DNA of 64,000 nt from Deinococcales bacterium. Lineage in GTDB: Bacteria > Deinococcota > Deinococci > Deinococcales > JAAFIG01. Under the pieces are notes generated by a model. It saw nothing but the letters and a program-made list of their open reading frames with translations. It was not told the origin of the DNA and searched no databases. The stretch is taken from NCBI GenBank assembly GCA_013298595.1, contig JAAFIG010000002.1, positions 124,001 through 188,000 on the forward strand, read 5' to 3'. This document shows, piece after piece, positions 26,732-35,990 of this stretch (positions are counted from its first letter, which is position 1; each line of letters begins with the position of its first letter). A program made the position numbers and the translations under genes.

Positions 26732-28032
26732 AAACCCTCATTTTTGGTTTGGGGCGAAGCGGTACCAGTGTTGCTCGCCATTTAGCTAAACTCGGCTGGA
26801 CAGGCGTTTGGTTTGATGATTCAGCTGAACCTTTTGGGGCTGCTGAAGCAATTGCACTGGGTTTTGCTCGACTCGAGCAATTTGATTTGCAGGGTATTGA
26901 ACTGGTTGTGGCTGCCCCTGGTGTGATGATGCGCCACCCAAAAATGCAAGCCGCATTAGCAGCAGGTATTCCTGTTTGGGGCGAAGTTGAACTAGCCTTT
27001 CGTACTCAGCAATTCTCGAGTATTGGGATTACGGGTACAGCCGGCAAAGGCAGTACCACTTTACTGATTGCCCATTTGCTTGTCTCTCAGGGGTTAGATG
27101 CCAGAGTTGGTGGTAATTTTGATCCGCCACTACTCGAGGTTTTAGATGCCGAGGTTTGTGTGGTTGAACTTTCGAGTTTTCAACTCGAGCGTATCGATTT
27201 GTACCATCCTGAAGTGGCAGTTGTGACTAATATTGGTGTGGATCATGTGCGCGATCATGGTTCGCTTGAGGCGTACAAGGCTGCGAAATGGCAATTGGTC
27301 AAGAATTTAACTGCTAAGAATGCCTTGGTTTTACCTGCGTCTTTACCTGTAGCTCGAGCCACTCCTGCTGCAATCCTACCTGTACCCGAAAGTGGCGATG
27401 TCATGGCGGGTATAACCAAACTCGTGGCGCTCGAGGAAATCCCGCACACAGTGCATCCACAAAATGCTCGAGTGGCAGTTGTGGCAGCACTGGCATACTT
27501 AGAACGTATTGGTAAACCGATGGACTTAGCATGTTTACGAAAAGCTTTACTCGAATTTCTAGGTGTGCCCGGTCGTTTTGAAACCATTGCAACCCTGCAA
27601 AACACACGATTTATTGAAGACAGTATTGCCACTCGGGTTTTAGCTGTGCAAAGCGCACTCGAGAATGCACCTGCACCGATTGCTTGGATACTTGGTGGAC
27701 GCGATAAACTCACACCAGAAGAACATTTTTCCGAGTTGCCTAAACTCGAGCAATTGGTTAAAAACAAGGTTAGCGTAGTACTGGCATTTGGTGAAAGTGG
27801 TCTCGAGTACGCTAAAGCCTTGCAACATATCGGTGTGAAAGTGATAGATTTAACCAAGGAAACATCTGAAAGTATTATGCCAAAAGCAGTACAACTTGGA
27901 TTTGAACATGCCAAAGGTGGCAGTGTAATTTTAGCCCCACTTGGTACAAGTTTTGATTTATTCAAAAATTATAAAGCTCGAGGACAAGCATTTCGGGATG
28001 CTGTAGAACAACTCGAGAAAGGAAATCTATGA
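26728..28032 (+). CDS. murD: UDP-MurNAc-L-Ala:D-Glu ligase
   Basis: 434 aa from the ATG at 26728, overlapping mraY by 4 nt. MurD adds D-glutamate. The N-domain has LIFGLGRSGTSVARHL, the P-loop is GITGTAGKGSTTLL (Gly-Ser replacing the usual Lys-Thr-Thr order after Lys), then CVVELSSFQLERID, VVTNIGVDHVRDHGS and, in the C-domain, AWILGGRDK. A 22-codon frame at 28029-28097 overlaps its stop and the ftsW start and may couple translation. Confidence 0.93.
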   Translation: MKTLIFGLGRSGTSVARHLAKLGWTGVWFDDSAEPFGAAEAIALGFARLEQFDLQGIELVVAAPGVMMRHPKMQAALAAGIPVWGEVELAFRTQQFSSIGITGTAGKGSTTLLIAHLLVSQGLDARVGGNFDPPLLEVLDAEVCVVELSSFQLERIDLYHPEVAVVTNIGVDHVRDHGSLEAYKAAKWQLVKNLTAKNALVLPASLPVARATPAAILPVPESGDVMAGITKLVALEEIPHTVHPQNARVAVVAALAYLERIGKPMDLACLRKALLEFLGVPGRFETIATLQNTRFIEDSIATRVLAVQSALENAPAPIAWILGGRDKLTPEEHFSELPKLEQLVKNKVSVVLAFGESGLEYAKALQHIGVKVIDLTKETSESIMPKAVQLGFEHAKGGSVILAPLGTSFDLFKNYKARGQAFRDAVEQLEKGNL

Positions 28033-28090
28033 AAAAATGGCGTGTACCGTTTTTTGTGTGCTTTGCACAGACTCTTTTTGAGGTTGTATC

Positions 28091-29227
28091 ATGTTAAAAC
28101 CTTTACATCCAATACTGGTGGCTGTGCAGTTTGTATTATTTGCTTTGGGTATTCTTGCTATGGCAACTGTCGCGCCTGACAATGTGCCTAAAAGTTTAAT
28201 GTTTGTAGGTATTGGTATTGCTGTGACATTTGTGGTTTCGCAAATGCGTTCAGGTGCTTCAGTGCAACTCGGTAGTTATGGTTGGGTCTTTTGTTTACTT
28301 GCTTTAGTCGCTGTGTTATTTATTGGACGTGAAATTAATGGTGTCAAACGCTGGATTCTAATTGGTGGTTTTCAATTTCAGCCATCAGAATTTGCTAAGG
28401 TTGCTTTGATAGCTTATTTCGCATCGTTTTTTGCGCGGCGTGGCTCGAGGCATGGGTTAATTTTTCCATTTGTGGCTTTAGGGGCAACGACTGGTTTTAT
28501 TTTACTTGCCCCTAGTATTTCGGCAGCGGTGTTTACATTTTTACTCGGGTTGGGCGTGATGTTTATTGCTCAAGTTCCGCTGGGTCGAATTATTAGTATT
28601 GCCATTACTGCTGGGTTATTGGCTTCACCATTTATTGGAGTGGTGATTGGGCAACATAAGTACATTGGTGATCGCATTTCTGGATTTAATGAAACGCTTC
28701 GTACCGATGACCTTTGCTACAAACCCGATAAAACCCAAGTCGAATTTGCACGTTGTTTTATAGAACGTGGCGGTGTTTGGGGACGCGGACCAGCCCAAGC
28801 AAAATGGAAATTATTTGCTGAAACCGATGATTTTGTCTCGAGTACTGTGGCGCATAGTCTTGGCTTACTGGGAATTACCACGATTTTTGCGGCTTTTGCT
28901 TGTATTTTATGGATTGGTTTAGACTTACTGTACCGCCTCTCAAGATTGCAAATCTTGGATGTGGATGAACGCAACGCTGCTAGTATTTTATGCGGTGGTG
29001 GCATGTTGTTATTGGTTGCTCATGCGGCGATTAACTTAGCTGTGACGGTGGGTAAATTCCCGAATACAGGTATGACTTTACCGTTTGTGTCCGATGGTGG
29101 CTCGAGCATGATTACTTGTGCTATTGCAATTGGTTGGATGCACGCAGCGTATGCCTTATTGGTAAAACACGAAAAAGTTGCCAATCCACGAAAAGTCAGT
29201 CATCGCCAATCAGTAGCAATGCAGTAA
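28091..29227 (+). CDS. ftsW: Septal peptidoglycan glycosyltransferase FtsW (SEDS)
   Basis: 378 aa with about ten TM helices. FtsW polymerises lipid II at the septum together with FtsI. SEDS motifs: GVKRWILIGGFQFQPSEFAK, a Cys-containing extracellular loop (DDLCYKPDKTQVEFARC), AETDDFVSSTVAHSLGLLG, and GMTLPFVSDGGSSM near the end. The two loop cysteines could form a disulfide. Confidence 0.94.
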   Translation: MLKPLHPILVAVQFVLFALGILAMATVAPDNVPKSLMFVGIGIAVTFVVSQMRSGASVQLGSYGWVFCLLALVAVLFIGREINGVKRWILIGGFQFQPSEFAKVALIAYFASFFARRGSRHGLIFPFVALGATTGFILLAPSISAAVFTFLLGLGVMFIAQVPLGRIISIAITAGLLASPFIGVVIGQHKYIGDRISGFNETLRTDDLCYKPDKTQVEFARCFIERGGVWGRGPAQAKWKLFAETDDFVSSTVAHSLGLLGITTIFAAFACILWIGLDLLYRLSRLQILDVDERNAASILCGGGMLLLVAHAAINLAVTVGKFPNTGMTLPFVSDGGSSMITCAIAIGWMHAAYALLVKHEKVANPRKVSHRQSVAMQ

Positions 29228-29265
29228 TGTGTAGGAGTTGCTTGCCCACAAACCTAGAAAATCTT

Positions 29266-30360
29266 ATGACTCAAACCTCGAAAACAAAAATTCTGCTCTC
29301 AGCGGGTGGTACAGCCGGTCATATTTTTCCAGCTATTGCCTTATCCAGAGAACTCAAATCTCGAGGTATTGAATCGGCTTTGATTGGGGCTGCTAGTGGG
29401 ATGGAAGCAGGTTTAGCTGCCACCGAAGGTCTCGAGTTTTTTGGTGTGCGTTCGGGTAAGTTGGATCGTTCGCGTCCAGACCCTAGGGCGTTATGGCGTG
29501 CGGGCATGGGTTTTTTTGATGCTGTTGGTGTTTTACGGCGTTATAAACCAACATTGGTGGTTGGATTTGGTGGTTTTGCCAGTTTGCAAGGAATGGGTGG
29601 CGCAGTCTTTACAGGTACACCACTTGCCATGCACGAAGCCAATGCGTACCCTGGTTTGGTGACACGGTTTTTCGCGCCTCGAGCCAGAGTGGTTGCTTTA
29701 GCTGACGCGGCAACAAAAATGTATTTGCAGGGTGTGAAAACGGTTGTGGTTGGTATGCCTGTGCGAGAAAATAAGGTTGCTCGGCTCGAGGCGCGAAAAA
29801 GTTTTGGTTTAGAAACCGATAAGTTTACGGTATTGGTCATGGGTGGTTCGCAAGGCAGTATGCGTTTAAATGCTTTGCTGCCAGCTTTACTCGAGCGGGC
29901 TTTAACAGGTAAGAATGCTCAAGTGCTGCATCAAACAGGGCGTGGTCGTCTTGAAGAAGTGATGCCAAAAGTTTCGCATTTGCCTTGGTACAAGTGTGCC
30001 GAGTTTGTGGATGGTAGTGCAGCTTGGAGCATGACCGATTTTGCTATCACCAGAGCTGGTATGAGCACCATTGCTGATGCCGCTTTTCATGGTGTGCCAT
30101 TAGCGCTTGTACCTTTACCCAGCAGTGCCGAAAATCATCAAATCAAAAATGCCCAAGCCCTTGAAGCTCGAGGGGCTGGTGTTTGTGTGCTCGAGTCCGA
30201 GTTGGAAGCCGAACTTTCGGGTCTTGACGGTAAACTCATTAGCGGTATGCTGTCGTGCTTTGACGTTGTGCATTATAGTGCATGGCAACAAAAAATTTTA
30301 CAATTCAGTCCAGCAGGAGCAGCAAAACGCCTTGCAGACGCGATACTCGAGGGGTTATGA
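29266..30360 (+). CDS. murG: Lipid II synthase MurG
   Basis: 364 aa from the ATG at 29266, where the expected start ILLSAGGTAGHIFPAIAL follows at once; the frame is open upstream to 29116. MurG transfers GlcNAc to lipid I on the inner membrane face. G loops: SAGGTAGH and VMGGSQGSMRLN; acceptor and UDP-GlcNAc regions: GFGGFASLQG, HEANAYPGLVTRF and ITRAGMSTIADAAFHGVPLAL. Confidence 0.94.
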   Translation: MTQTSKTKILLSAGGTAGHIFPAIALSRELKSRGIESALIGAASGMEAGLAATEGLEFFGVRSGKLDRSRPDPRALWRAGMGFFDAVGVLRRYKPTLVVGFGGFASLQGMGGAVFTGTPLAMHEANAYPGLVTRFFAPRARVVALADAATKMYLQGVKTVVVGMPVRENKVARLEARKSFGLETDKFTVLVMGGSQGSMRLNALLPALLERALTGKNAQVLHQTGRGRLEEVMPKVSHLPWYKCAEFVDGSAAWSMTDFAITRAGMSTIADAAFHGVPLALVPLPSSAENHQIKNAQALEARGAGVCVLESELEAELSGLDGKLISGMLSCFDVVHYSAWQQKILQFSPAGAAKRLADAILEGL

Positions 30361-30440
30361 GAGCAGAGAAAAGAGAAAAAAGAAAAGATGAAAGAAGGTC
30401 GTTACCTTTTTCTTTCCTCTTCGTACCTTCCTCTTTCTTG
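30361..30440 (+). repeat. Purine/pyrimidine repeat between murG and murC
   Basis: A purine run (GAGAAAAGAGAAAAAAGAAA and on to AAGGTC) is followed by a pyrimidine run (ACCTTTTTCTTTCCTCTTC and on), forming an imperfect hairpin like that at 11144. The ribosome site AAAGGAAA follows. Confidence 0.45.
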
Positions 30441-30451
30441 AAAGGAAACTC

Positions 30452-31828
30452 ATGCACTACCATTTAATGGATGTTGGCGGTATTGGCATGAGTGGTTTAG
30501 CCTTAATTTTGCAGTCGTTTGGGCATCGGGTTTCTGGGTGCGATAAAAATGTATTTGATAAAACCCGTGAACTCGAGGCGCATGGTATTGCTGTGGCACA
30601 TGGGCACGATGTTTCGCATGTGACTGTTGATGTGGATGCTTTGGTGTTATCCACAGGTATTCGTGCCGATGAACCTGAAGTGGTTTTTGCTCAGGCTGCT
30701 GGCAAAACGGTGATGCGTCGTATCGAGTTGCTGGCAGATTTGATGCGACAAAAACAGGGTGTTTCGGTGGCGGGTACACATGGTAAGACCAGTACCAGTG
30801 CTATGGTGGCAACAGTTTTTCAGGGTTGTGATGCCGATCCGACAGCTGCTGTTGGTGGCGAAGTTGCCGCTATTGGTGGCAATGCTAAAGTGGGCTTAGG
30901 TAAGCATTTTATTGCCGAAATAGATGAATCCGATCCGCTGTTTGCCAATGTTACTTCTGATATTGCCATTATTACCAATATCGAAGATGACCACGTAGCA
31001 TTAGACGAAGATGATGTTCGTAACAATTATCATGCCAGTGTTGAAGATTTACACAATGCTTTTCGGGTGTTTGCGCTCAATGCTAAAAAAGTGGTGTATT
31101 GTGCTGATTGGCATTCACTCGAGCAAATTTTGGCAGGTTGTCTCGAGAATGCAGTTTCTTATGGGATCGAACGTGGTGCGTATCGTGCTGAGAATTTGTC
31201 GCTCGAGGGTGGTCAGCCAACATTTACATTAACGCTGCATGGTCAAAAACTGGTGGATGTGCGTTTGATCGTACCTGGAGCGCATAATGTACTTAACGCG
31301 GTGGCAAGTTTAGCTGTAGCCCATCTCGAGGGTTTGGATTTGGTGAAAGCTGCGGCTGCCTTAGCCGATTTCCCTGGGGCTGGTCGGCGCTGGGAAATAC
31401 TTGGTGCTTTCCAAGAAGCTTTGCTGGTGGATGATTACGCGCATAATCCAACCAAAGTCAATGCTGCAATTCGCGGTGCGTTATCGTATGGGCAGCGTGT
31501 GCGGGTGATTTTTCAGCCACATCGTGTGATTCGTACAGCCAGAGATTGGGAGCGTTATGTTGAAGTTTTACAACAAGCTCACGAAGTCCTACTGCTTGAC
31601 ATTTACACTGCAGGAGAAAAAGCCATCGCTGGCGTAAATTCACAACGTATTTTAGAAAAAATGCAAAGTCAAGGATTCCAAAACGTGCATTACTACCCAA
31701 GTTTAGCTGCTGTGAAAAATCATGTACTTAAAACGGCTCAAAGCGGTGAGTTAATTGTTTCAATGGGCGCAGGTGATGTTACCAAAGTATTGCGTGAAGT
31801 ACTGCAAGAAGCTCGAGGTGGTTTGTGA
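30452..31828 (+). CDS. murC: UDP-MurNAc-L-alanine ligase
   Basis: 458 aa. MurC adds the first L-Ala to UDP-MurNAc. The N-domain begins YHLMDVGGIGMSGLALIL; P-loop SVAGTHGKTSTSAM; FIAEIDESDPLF; IITNIEDDHV; C-domain ALLVDDYAHNPTKVNAAI and VRVIFQPHRVIRT. It is followed by murB, whose GTG overlaps its stop. Confidence 0.95.
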   Translation: MHYHLMDVGGIGMSGLALILQSFGHRVSGCDKNVFDKTRELEAHGIAVAHGHDVSHVTVDVDALVLSTGIRADEPEVVFAQAAGKTVMRRIELLADLMRQKQGVSVAGTHGKTSTSAMVATVFQGCDADPTAAVGGEVAAIGGNAKVGLGKHFIAEIDESDPLFANVTSDIAIITNIEDDHVALDEDDVRNNYHASVEDLHNAFRVFALNAKKVVYCADWHSLEQILAGCLENAVSYGIERGAYRAENLSLEGGQPTFTLTLHGQKLVDVRLIVPGAHNVLNAVASLAVAHLEGLDLVKAAAALADFPGAGRRWEILGAFQEALLVDDYAHNPTKVNAAIRGALSYGQRVRVIFQPHRVIRTARDWERYVEVLQQAHEVLLLDIYTAGEKAIAGVNSQRILEKMQSQGFQNVHYYPSLAAVKNHVLKTAQSGELIVSMGAGDVTKVLREVLQEARGGL

Positions 31829-32724
31829 ATGCGGAGGCGTGTACTGTGATGGTGGCAGCCAGCACTAAAGGTGCACCTCGAGTGGTGCGTTTATCGCAAT
31901 TCACTACACTTGGCGTGGGTGGCGAAGCTGAGTTATGGGTTTGCCATGATTTGCCCGAGTTACTCGAGGCAACGACTGCGCCATACCGTGTTTTGGGTGG
32001 TGGTAGCAATTTAATTGTTTCTGACGCTGGTGTTTCTGAACGGGTTATTCGACTTGGTGGTGAGTACAGCAAAGCTGATTTAACCCCTGAATTCGAGACA
32101 GATACCCATGTTTTTACGGGTTGGGTTGGGGCAGCTAAACCGATTCCTGGTTTTGTTCGTGATTTGCAACGTCGTGGTTTATCGGGTTTAGAGGGTTTAT
32201 GGGGTGTGCCAGCCCAAATTGGTGGGGCAGTACGAATGAATGCAGGTACGCGATTTGGTGAAATGGCAGATTGTTTAGTGGCATTAGAAATTGTTGTGGA
32301 TGGTCAAGCCAAAGTGTTTACGCCACAAGAGCTTGGTTTTGTGTACCGAAATTCCAATCTTCCACAGGGTAAAAATGGCGTTGGTATCGTGACCAAAGTT
32401 AAATTAAAACTCGAGAAATCCACACCCGAAACGGTTCAAGAGCGTATGAATTTTGCCGATGAAGCCCGTAAAGGACAACCGCATTGGCGCACTTTTGGTT
32501 GTGCTTGGAAAAATCCTGTGGGTCAAAGTGCTGGGCGTATGGTAGATCAGGCGGGCTTAAAAGGTACAAAAATAGGAAACGCCATGATCTCACTAGAACA
32601 TGGTAACTTTATAGTCAATCTAGGTGGTGCAACTGCATCGGATGTGATTTCGCTCCTCGAGAAAATCGAGGCGACACTGGCATTGCCACTCGAACGTGAA
32701 GTCGAAATCTGGGGTGAGATATGA
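31825..32724 (+). CDS. murB: UDP-N-acetylenolpyruvoylglucosamine reductase
   Basis: 299 aa from a GTG start overlapping murC by 4 nt. MurB reduces UDP-GlcNAc-enolpyruvate to UDP-MurNAc with FAD and NADPH. FAD motifs: FTTLGVGGEAELWV, YRVLGGGSNLIVSD, GLSGLEGLWGVPAQIGGAVRMNAG; substrate region FVYRNSNLP. The usual catalytic Ser of GS(V/F)FKNP is Cys here (FGCAWKNP), a replacement that could still donate a proton. Confidence 0.94.
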   Translation: MNAEACTVMVAASTKGAPRVVRLSQFTTLGVGGEAELWVCHDLPELLEATTAPYRVLGGGSNLIVSDAGVSERVIRLGGEYSKADLTPEFETDTHVFTGWVGAAKPIPGFVRDLQRRGLSGLEGLWGVPAQIGGAVRMNAGTRFGEMADCLVALEIVVDGQAKVFTPQELGFVYRNSNLPQGKNGVGIVTKVKLKLEKSTPETVQERMNFADEARKGQPHWRTFGCAWKNPVGQSAGRMVDQAGLKGTKIGNAMISLEHGNFIVNLGGATASDVISLLEKIEATLALPLEREVEIWGEI

Positions 32725-33404
32725 AGTACAAAGAAAGAAAAGAGGCAAGAGAAATGGAGTTTGAGCCTTCCTCCTTCCTCCTTTCGCCTTCGTCTCGAGT
32801 TGTTTGGCGTGGTTTTTTTGCACTTGGTGTGATTGTATTTGCCTTATTTGCCAGTAGCTGGTTTTTCTTGCCAGTGGATAAAGTCTTGGTGTCTGGTAGT
32901 AAAAACTTGGATGCCAAAGAAGTTGCTCGGATGGCAGGGGTAGCTCGAGGTAATCCGTGGTTATGGGTTTCAACAGCTCGAGCTGCGGCATTGGAACGTG
33001 AACCATGGGTGCGAAAAGCCAGTATTGTGAAGAAATTCCCTGACACTGTAACCATTCAACTCGAGGAACGTGTGCCACTTGCTATGTGGAAAAGAGCTGG
33101 TAAATTTGAAGTCATTGCCGAAGATGGCACAGTCTTACCAACTGCCAGTGCCAAACTTACCCTCGAGGGTGAAAGCCAAGCCCGTTTTGCCGAGGCGTTA
33201 ACTGTGGCTCGAATAGCTCGAGATATGGGTGCTAAACGAGTTAAATTTGATACTAATGGTTTTTCGGTGGGGTTTGCGAACGCCGAAATCTGGGTGGAAT
33301 CATTTGAAAGTTTGATGAAATACGGAGAAAGTGTCAGAATGATGGTTATGCAATCTCGAACAAAGCGGGTTAATGTGTATTCTTGGGGGGTGAGCGCGCA
33401 ATGA
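32721..33404 (+). CDS. ftsQ: Cell division protein FtsQ
   Basis: 227 aa: a cytoplasmic tail, one TM helix (GFFALGVIVFALFASSWFF), then a POTRA domain (VDKVLVSGSKNLDAKEVARM) and the FtsQ-type beta domain (KASIVKKFPDTVTIQLEER). FtsQ links FtsL/FtsB to the rest of the divisome. The first ~26 codons (KYKERKEAREMEFEPSSFLL) come from a purine/pyrimidine repeat, so the tail looks repeat-derived. The ATG overlaps the murB stop; an inner ATG at 32754 is a possible alternative start. Confidence 0.88.
   Translation: MKYKERKEAREMEFEPSSFLLSPSSRVVWRGFFALGVIVFALFASSWFFLPVDKVLVSGSKNLDAKEVARMAGVARGNPWLWVSTARAAALEREPWVRKASIVKKFPDTVTIQLEERVPLAMWKRAGKFEVIAEDGTVLPTASAKLTLEGESQARFAEALTVARIARDMGAKRVKFDTNGFSVGFANAEIWVESFESLMKYGESVRMMVMQSRTKRVNVYSWGVSAQ
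32724..32795 (+). repeat. Purine/pyrimidine repeat encoding the FtsQ N-terminus
   Basis: A purine block (CAAAGAAAGAAAAGAGGCAA) precedes a pyrimidine block with CCTTCCTCCTTCCTCC and CCTTTCGCCTT. The last part matches the copy between rpoB and rpoC. Confidence 0.5.
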
Positions 33405-34777
33405 ACTCAAGCACAGATAGCCGCTTAATTGTTGGTTTAGATATTGGAAGTACTAAGATTACCACAGTGATTGGTGAAGTTGGTCCAGATAATGTTCTGG
33501 ATATTATTGGTGAAGGTACAGTGCCATCCGAAGGTTTAAAAAGAGGTGTGGTTGTTAATCTCGAGCGAGCCACTGCCAGTATTCGTGCAGCTATTAATGC
33601 TGCTGAGCGTGTGGCTGGAGCATCTGTACACGATGTCTATGTGGGTGTAGCAGGTGGGCATTTAAGTGCTTTAACCAGTCATGGTTTAGCAGCGATTCGC
33701 CGTGGTCAACAAATCGCTCGATCAGATATTGACCGAGCTGTGGAAAATGCCAGAGCTGTGCCTTTAGACCCAAACCGTGAAGTGATTCATGTTTTACCTC
33801 AGGAATACACTGTAGATGGGCAAGAAGGCATCAAGAACCCCTTAGGAATGCATGGTGTGCGTCTCGAGGTGGATGTGCATATTGTGACGGGTGCACAAGG
33901 TCCTTTAGCCAATTTACGACACTGTGTTTCACAAGCAGGTGTCCATGTTAATGGTTTGGTGTTACAAGGTTACGCCAGTGGTTTAAGTGTGCTCGAGCCA
34001 GCCGAAGAAGATACCACCACAGTTTTAATTGATATTGGTGGTGGCACAACCGATGTAGCCGTGTTTCGTCGTGGCAATTTAGCCCACAGTGCTGTGTTAC
34101 CACTGGGTGGCGAACATGTCACCCAAGACTTAGCACAAATCCTGAAAATTCCAGCTGACGAAGCTGAACGGGTCAAAAAGAAATATGGCAGTGCAGTTCC
34201 AGAACTTGCTGACCCAGAACTGAATTTGGAATTAACCCAAAATGGTGTGGTACCAAGTGTCTCGGCATTTGATTTAAGCCGCATTATCAAACCTCGAGTT
34301 GCTGAAATTTTTAACCTAGCCCGAGCCGAAATAGATAGTGTGCTCGGACCTGTCGAACTGATCGCTGGTGGTGTGGTCTTAACAGGTGGTACTGCCCTGA
34401 TGCGAGGCGTGGTTGAGTTAGCTCGAGAGCGCTTTAAATTGCCTGTGCGGGTCGGTAAACCACGCAGTGTTGCTGGTGGTTTAAATAATCTGATTGGTTC
34501 GCCTACCCATGCAACTGTGGTTGGTTTAATTTGGTACGGCATGGAACACGCTGCTGGTAGTGGTGCAATCCGCCCAGAAGCTCCAGAAATGCCCATCGAA
34601 GAAACCTTAGTTGCTGCTACTTCTAACCCAGATTTCTCCCGCATTGAACGCCTCGAGCCTCGTATGGAACGTGCCGAGGGTACACTTGAAACCATTCAAG
34701 AACGTGATCGTTTAGCAGCTTCGGATAAACCAGGTTTGCTTGATCGTATTCGGGGTTTCTTTAAGGATTGGTTTTAA
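33401..34777 (+). CDS. ftsA: Cell division protein FtsA
   Basis: 458 aa from the ATG at 33401, overlapping the ftsQ stop (ATGA). FtsA is an actin-fold ATPase that anchors FtsZ to the membrane. Motifs: LIVGLDIGSTKITTVIGE (phosphate 1), VLIDIGGGTTDVAVF (phosphate 2, about residue 211), AGGVVLTGGTALMRGV (adenosine). The C-terminal LLDRIRGFFKDWF is an amphipathic membrane-targeting helix. Confidence 0.96.
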   Translation: MNSSTDSRLIVGLDIGSTKITTVIGEVGPDNVLDIIGEGTVPSEGLKRGVVVNLERATASIRAAINAAERVAGASVHDVYVGVAGGHLSALTSHGLAAIRRGQQIARSDIDRAVENARAVPLDPNREVIHVLPQEYTVDGQEGIKNPLGMHGVRLEVDVHIVTGAQGPLANLRHCVSQAGVHVNGLVLQGYASGLSVLEPAEEDTTTVLIDIGGGTTDVAVFRRGNLAHSAVLPLGGEHVTQDLAQILKIPADEAERVKKKYGSAVPELADPELNLELTQNGVVPSVSAFDLSRIIKPRVAEIFNLARAEIDSVLGPVELIAGGVVLTGGTALMRGVVELARERFKLPVRVGKPRSVAGGLNNLIGSPTHATVVGLIWYGMEHAAGSGAIRPEAPEMPIEETLVAATSNPDFSRIERLEPRMERAEGTLETIQERDRLAASDKPGLLDRIRGFFKDWF

Positions 34778-34850
34778 TGATACCAACACTCATTTTTTTT
34801 GATAGAATTTCAACCCGCGCAAACAGATTTTGCGCTCGGGAGGCATAATC

Positions 34851-35936
34851 GTGCATGGAGCTAAGATTCGGGTAGTCGGACTGGGTGGCGCTGGTAACAA
34901 CGCTGTCAACCGCATGATTGAAAACGGTTTAGATGGTGTGGAGTTTATTGCGGGTAACACCGATGCCCAAGTACTTTCCAAAAGCCATGCCGAGTATCGT
35001 ATTCAAATGGGTGATCGTATCACCCGTGGTTTAGGGGCAGGCGCAGACCCTGATGTTGGCGAAAAAGCCGCCGAAGAAGACCGCGAAACCATCAAAGAGC
35101 ATTTGGCAGATACAGATTTAGTTTTTATTACAGCTGGAATGGGTGGTGGCACAGGTACGGGTAGCGCACCTGTGGTAGCAGAAATTGCTCGAGAAATGGG
35201 TATTTTAACCATTGCTATTGTTACCCGACCATTTCGTTTTGAAGGTCCAAAGCGTTTACGGGTTGCTGAAGAAGGTATTAAAAAGCTTTCCGAGCGCGTT
35301 GACGGCATGATTATTGTTAATAACGAAAAATTGATTCAAGCCAACGATAAAAAAGTTTCTTTAAAAGATGCTTTCTTGATGGCTGACCGAGTACTTTATT
35401 ATGGTATCAAAGGTATTTCTGATGTCATTAACTCGAGCGGCATGATTAACGTGGATTTTGCCGATGTGAAAAATCAGCTCAAAGATGCAGGTAGTATCCT
35501 CATGGGTATCGGTGCGGGACGTGGTGATAAGTTAATCGAAGAAGCTGTTGCCAGTGCGATTCATTCGCCATTGCTCGAGCGTAGTATCGAAGGTGCAAAA
35601 AAGATTTTAATTAACATCACAGGGCATGAAGACAAAGTGACGTTGTCCGACACTTACGAAATTGTGAACCGAATCACCGAAGCCACAGGCTTTGACCAGA
35701 ACACAGTTGAAGTCTTATTTGGTGTTGCTTACGACGAAAGCGCAGGCGATGAAATCCGAGTGACTGTGGTTGCCAGTGGCTTTAACGAAACACCTGGTTT
35801 AGGTAATTTTATTCGTGGTTCGCAACAATCGCCATTAACCCCACCATTTCAAAATATCCCAAATCCCAATAATTCCCCAGATATTTACGAAATCCCAACT
35901 TTTTTGCGTTGGCAAGATAAAGATAATAAACGTTAA
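34851..35936 (+). CDS. ftsZ: Cell division GTPase FtsZ
   Basis: 361 aa from a GTG at 34851, chosen because GGGAGG lies 7 nt upstream; the frame continues upstream to 34830. FtsZ forms the division ring. GTP-binding motifs: VVGLGGAGNNAVNRM, GMGGGTGTGSAP (tubulin signature), RPFRFEGPKR; T7 loop NVDFADVKN. A short linker rich in Pro and Asn leads to the conserved C-terminal peptide EIPTFLRWQ that binds FtsA. Last gene of the dcw cluster, followed by a strong terminator. Confidence 0.97.
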   Translation: MHGAKIRVVGLGGAGNNAVNRMIENGLDGVEFIAGNTDAQVLSKSHAEYRIQMGDRITRGLGAGADPDVGEKAAEEDRETIKEHLADTDLVFITAGMGGGTGTGSAPVVAEIAREMGILTIAIVTRPFRFEGPKRLRVAEEGIKKLSERVDGMIIVNNEKLIQANDKKVSLKDAFLMADRVLYYGIKGISDVINSSGMINVDFADVKNQLKDAGSILMGIGAGRGDKLIEEAVASAIHSPLLERSIEGAKKILINITGHEDKVTLSDTYEIVNRITEATGFDQNTVEVLFGVAYDESAGDEIRVTVVASGFNETPGLGNFIRGSQQSPLTPPFQNIPNPNNSPDIYEIPTFLRWQDKDNKR

Positions 35937-35946
35937 AAGACTAAAC

Positions 35947-35980
35947 AAAAAAGACGAAAGCTTTGGCTTTCGTCTTTTTT
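35947..35980. terminator. Terminator of the dcw cluster (also for mscL)
   Basis: The stem GACGAAAGC / GCTTTCGTC with a TTTG loop is flanked by A and T tracts, so it can work on both strands. It sits between the convergent ftsZ and mscL. Confidence 0.88.
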
Positions 35981-35990
35981 GTTTCAAGAA

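Noticed and set aside
27255-27965. 236-codon reverse-strand open frame inside murD
   Set aside because: Antisense shadow rich in Ser and Pro; murD motifs are on the forward strand.
33970-34695. 241-codon reverse-strand open frame inside ftsA
   Set aside because: Antisense to conserved FtsA sequence, no protein-like features.
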